Assembly: GCA_017694735.1 (NCBI GenBank)
Contig: JADIMN010000039.1
Location: forward strand, 1-5,319
Reading direction: 5' to 3'
Length of the DNA stretch: 5,319 bases
Origin: Candidatus Alectryobacillus merdavium
GTDB taxonomy: Bacteria; Bacillota_I; Bacilli_A; RFN20; CAG-826
How positions within the stretch are numbered: the first letter of the stretch is position 1; every line of letters starts with the position of its first letter. The notes under the pieces are model-generated. The model was not told where the DNA came from. It did not search any database and saw only the letters and a program-made list of their open reading frames with translations. Below are positions 3,660 to 5,319 of the stretch, one piece after another. Both the position numbers and the translations under genes were made by a program.

Positions 3660-5319
3660 ATGCAACTTAAAAGACTTGAAGCATACGGTTTTAAGTCTTT
3701 TGCCGATAAATTAGAAATAGAATTTGATAAAGGTATAACGGCAATTGTCGGACCAAATGGCAGTGGAAAGAGCAATATAACTGATGCTATTCGCTGGGTA
3801 CTCGGTGAGCAAAATGTGCGAAATTTGCGTGGCAATAAGGCAGAAGATATCATTTTTACGGGTAGCAGTACAAGGCGACCGCTCGGTGCGGCAGAAGTTT
3901 CTATCACATTTGATAATAGTGATGGCAGATTGCCTCTTGATTTCCAGGAAATAATGATAACAAGACGAATTTTTCGTTCTGGTGAAAGCGAATTTTTAAT
4001 CAATAAAACGAAGTGTAGATTAAAAGATATTTATAATTTATTCGCTGATACGGGACTTGGTAAAAATTCCATGAGCGTTATCAGTCAAAATAAAGTCGAT
4101 GAAGTTTTAAATACGAAACCAGAAGATAGACGTTATTTCTTTGAAGAATGTGCTGGTATTACAAAATATCGCGACCGCAAGAAAGAAGCTTTGCGCAAAC
4201 TCGATAATACGCAGAATAATGTTGTGCGTTTAAATGATATAGTCAGTGAAATTGAAAAACAACTCGGTCCACTTAAAGAACAATCAGAAAAGACACAGCG
4301 TTATAATACAATAAATAAAGAATATAAAGATTGTCGTTTAACACAAATTCTCTATAAATATGAAAGTCTTAATAATGAAAATAAAAAGTTTGAAACTGAA
4401 ATAAACGATTATGAAGCTAAACGCGCTACGCTAGAAGCTAGTGTATCCGTTTCAGAAGCAGAAAAAATAGCTAAGCAAAAGGCAATCACTGATTTAGAAA
4501 AGAAATTGCGCAGTTTGGGCGAAAACAATCAAAAAATTCATGAAGAAATCGAACGCAGTAAAAATCAATCTACATTATTGCAAGAACGAATTCGTCAAAG
4601 TTGTCAATCTCAACAGCGTTTGGAAGAGAGACAAACACAAACTTCTGATGATTTGAAAATTGCTAAAGCTGATAGTGAAGAGTTGAAGCGAAAAGTTGCT
4701 ATTGCTAATAATACGGCTGATAAATTGGAGCAGTTGTTGCAAAATGAAAATGCAGAATTGCAAAAATTAGAAGATGCTATAAAAGATAAAGAAAATGAAT
4801 TAAAAGCAAGGCAAGAACAGGAAAATAAGCATCGTAAACAAATTGAAGAGCAAAATCAAAAATTATTGTTATTGCAACGCGATTTAAGCGATATTGAGCA
4901 AAATATTGAAAATCAACATAGCGCACATAAGCATGCAATTAATGAAAAAATAGAAAAAAATACTGCTAAGGAATTGCTTTTAGCTGATATAGATAAGACA
5001 AAAGCTAAGTTACAGGCAAAGCAAGATGGAATATCATCCCAGCAAGATAATTTAAAAGAATTGACTGCTGAATGTAAAGAAGCGGAAGGTATAATGGCGG
5101 AAATGCGCCAAAATATACGCATGGCAGAAGAAAAAGTTAAGTTCTTCCAAGATATGCAATCTTCATATGAAGGTTTTGGCAAAGCTGTAAAACGCGTGTT
5201 AAAGGCTAATGAGCCATGGCGCAAAGGAATTTGCGGTGCTGTAGCTGAACTAATTCATGTAGAAGACCCATTTATCACTGCTATTGAAACAGCTTTGGGC
5301 AATGCTATGCAAAATGTCG
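3660..5319 (+). CDS. smc: Chromosome segregation ATPase SMC, N-terminal 553 residues (runs off right edge)
   Basis: The frame is open from the ATG at 3660 to the window end. It starts M-Q-L-K-R-L-E-A-Y-G-F-K-S-F, the standard SMC opening. Walker A is G-P-N-G-S-G-K-S (31-38), and W-V-L-G-E-Q then L-R-G (56-58) carries the arginine finger R57. The Q-loop is I-S-Q-N-K-V-D-E (141-148, Q143), followed by R-R-Y-F-F-E-E-C-A-G-I-T-K-Y (157-170) and a long Glu/Lys/Gln-rich coiled coil to about 495. The hinge begins with Y-E-G-F-G-K-A-V and continues G-A-V-A-E-L-I-H-V (526-534) until the cut. Full-length SMC is about 1,180 residues, so the rest of the hinge, the return coil and the signature/Walker B head half are missing. 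SMC dimerises at the hinge and, with ScpA and ScpB, loads at ParB-parS to organise and resolve sister chromosomes. No rnc precedes it, and the upstream neighbour is an unrelated regulator. Confidence 0.97.
   Translation, partial: MQLKRLEAYGFKSFADKLEIEFDKGITAIVGPNGSGKSNITDAIRWVLGEQNVRNLRGNKAEDIIFTGSSTRRPLGAAEVSITFDNSDGRLPLDFQEIMITRRIFRSGESEFLINKTKCRLKDIYNLFADTGLGKNSMSVISQNKVDEVLNTKPEDRRYFFEECAGITKYRDRKKEALRKLDNTQNNVVRLNDIVSEIEKQLGPLKEQSEKTQRYNTINKEYKDCRLTQILYKYESLNNENKKFETEINDYEAKRATLEASVSVSEAEKIAKQKAITDLEKKLRSLGENNQKIHEEIERSKNQSTLLQERIRQSCQSQQRLEERQTQTSDDLKIAKADSEELKRKVAIANNTADKLEQLLQNENAELQKLEDAIKDKENELKARQEQENKHRKQIEEQNQKLLLLQRDLSDIEQNIENQHSAHKHAINEKIEKNTAKELLLADIDKTKAKLQAKQDGISSQQDNLKELTAECKEAEGIMAEMRQNIRMAEEKVKFFQDMQSSYEGFGKAVKRVLKANEPWRKGICGAVAELIHVEDPFITAIETALGNAMQNV

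Noticed and set aside
3641..4003. 120-codon minus-strand open frame over the SMC head
   Set aside because: It is opposite the Walker A region of SMC and has no recognisable domain.
4575..5224. Two minus-strand open frames (62 and 103 codons) within the SMC coiled coil
   Set aside because: Long antisense frames are expected opposite Glu/Lys/Gln-rich coiled-coil codons.
1..5319. A new multi-gene defence or biosynthetic system
   Set aside because: Uma2, YefM-YoeB and IS remnants are separate transcription units of known families, and the plus-strand genes are each closed by terminators, so nothing ties them into one system.

Overview
The window is AT-rich with strong GGAGG-type ribosome binding sites and TTGACA/TATAAT-like promoters, which fits a low-GC Firmicute. 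The SMC sequence, the small acidic DUF1292 protein and the overall codon use suggest the Negativicutes (a Megamonas- or Selenomonas-like anaerobe). That placement is an inference from sequence feel, not a database result.

Left part (1-1540, all minus strand) looks accessory. At the left edge is the start of an IS3-family (IS150-like) insertion sequence: its terminal repeat, a built-in hairpin, and the first 24 codons of its transposase, which run off the window. About 155 bp away lies a second, decayed, same-oriented copy of the same IS tip whose start codon has become ATA. The decayed copy sits 14 nt after a Uma2-family PD-(D/E)XK gene and has the form of its transcription terminator. Next comes a complete YefM-YoeB type II toxin-antitoxin operon. 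It has a good promoter, an operator palindrome with the TGTACA core known from E. coli yefM-yoeB, an 8-nt gene overlap and a terminator.

A 304-bp gene-free divergent region (1488-1791) separates this from the right part (1792-5319, all plus strand), which looks chromosomal and more stable. It contains a DUF1292 (YrzB-like) acidic protein carrying a striking Cys/His cluster, a DUF4261 protein of unknown function, a single-cysteine HxlR/MarR-like regulator, and the first 553 residues of the chromosome-organising ATPase SMC, cut by the window end just inside the hinge. Each of the first three plus-strand genes has its own promoter candidate and ends in its own intrinsic terminator, so this is a row of single-gene units rather than one operon. 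smc has only a weak promoter candidate here and lacks the rnc gene that often precedes it in Firmicutes.

No new multi-gene defence or biosynthetic system is evident. The most interesting signals are the IS tip that combines a terminator-like hairpin with a masked ribosome binding site, and the probable metal-ligand cluster in the DUF1292 protein.
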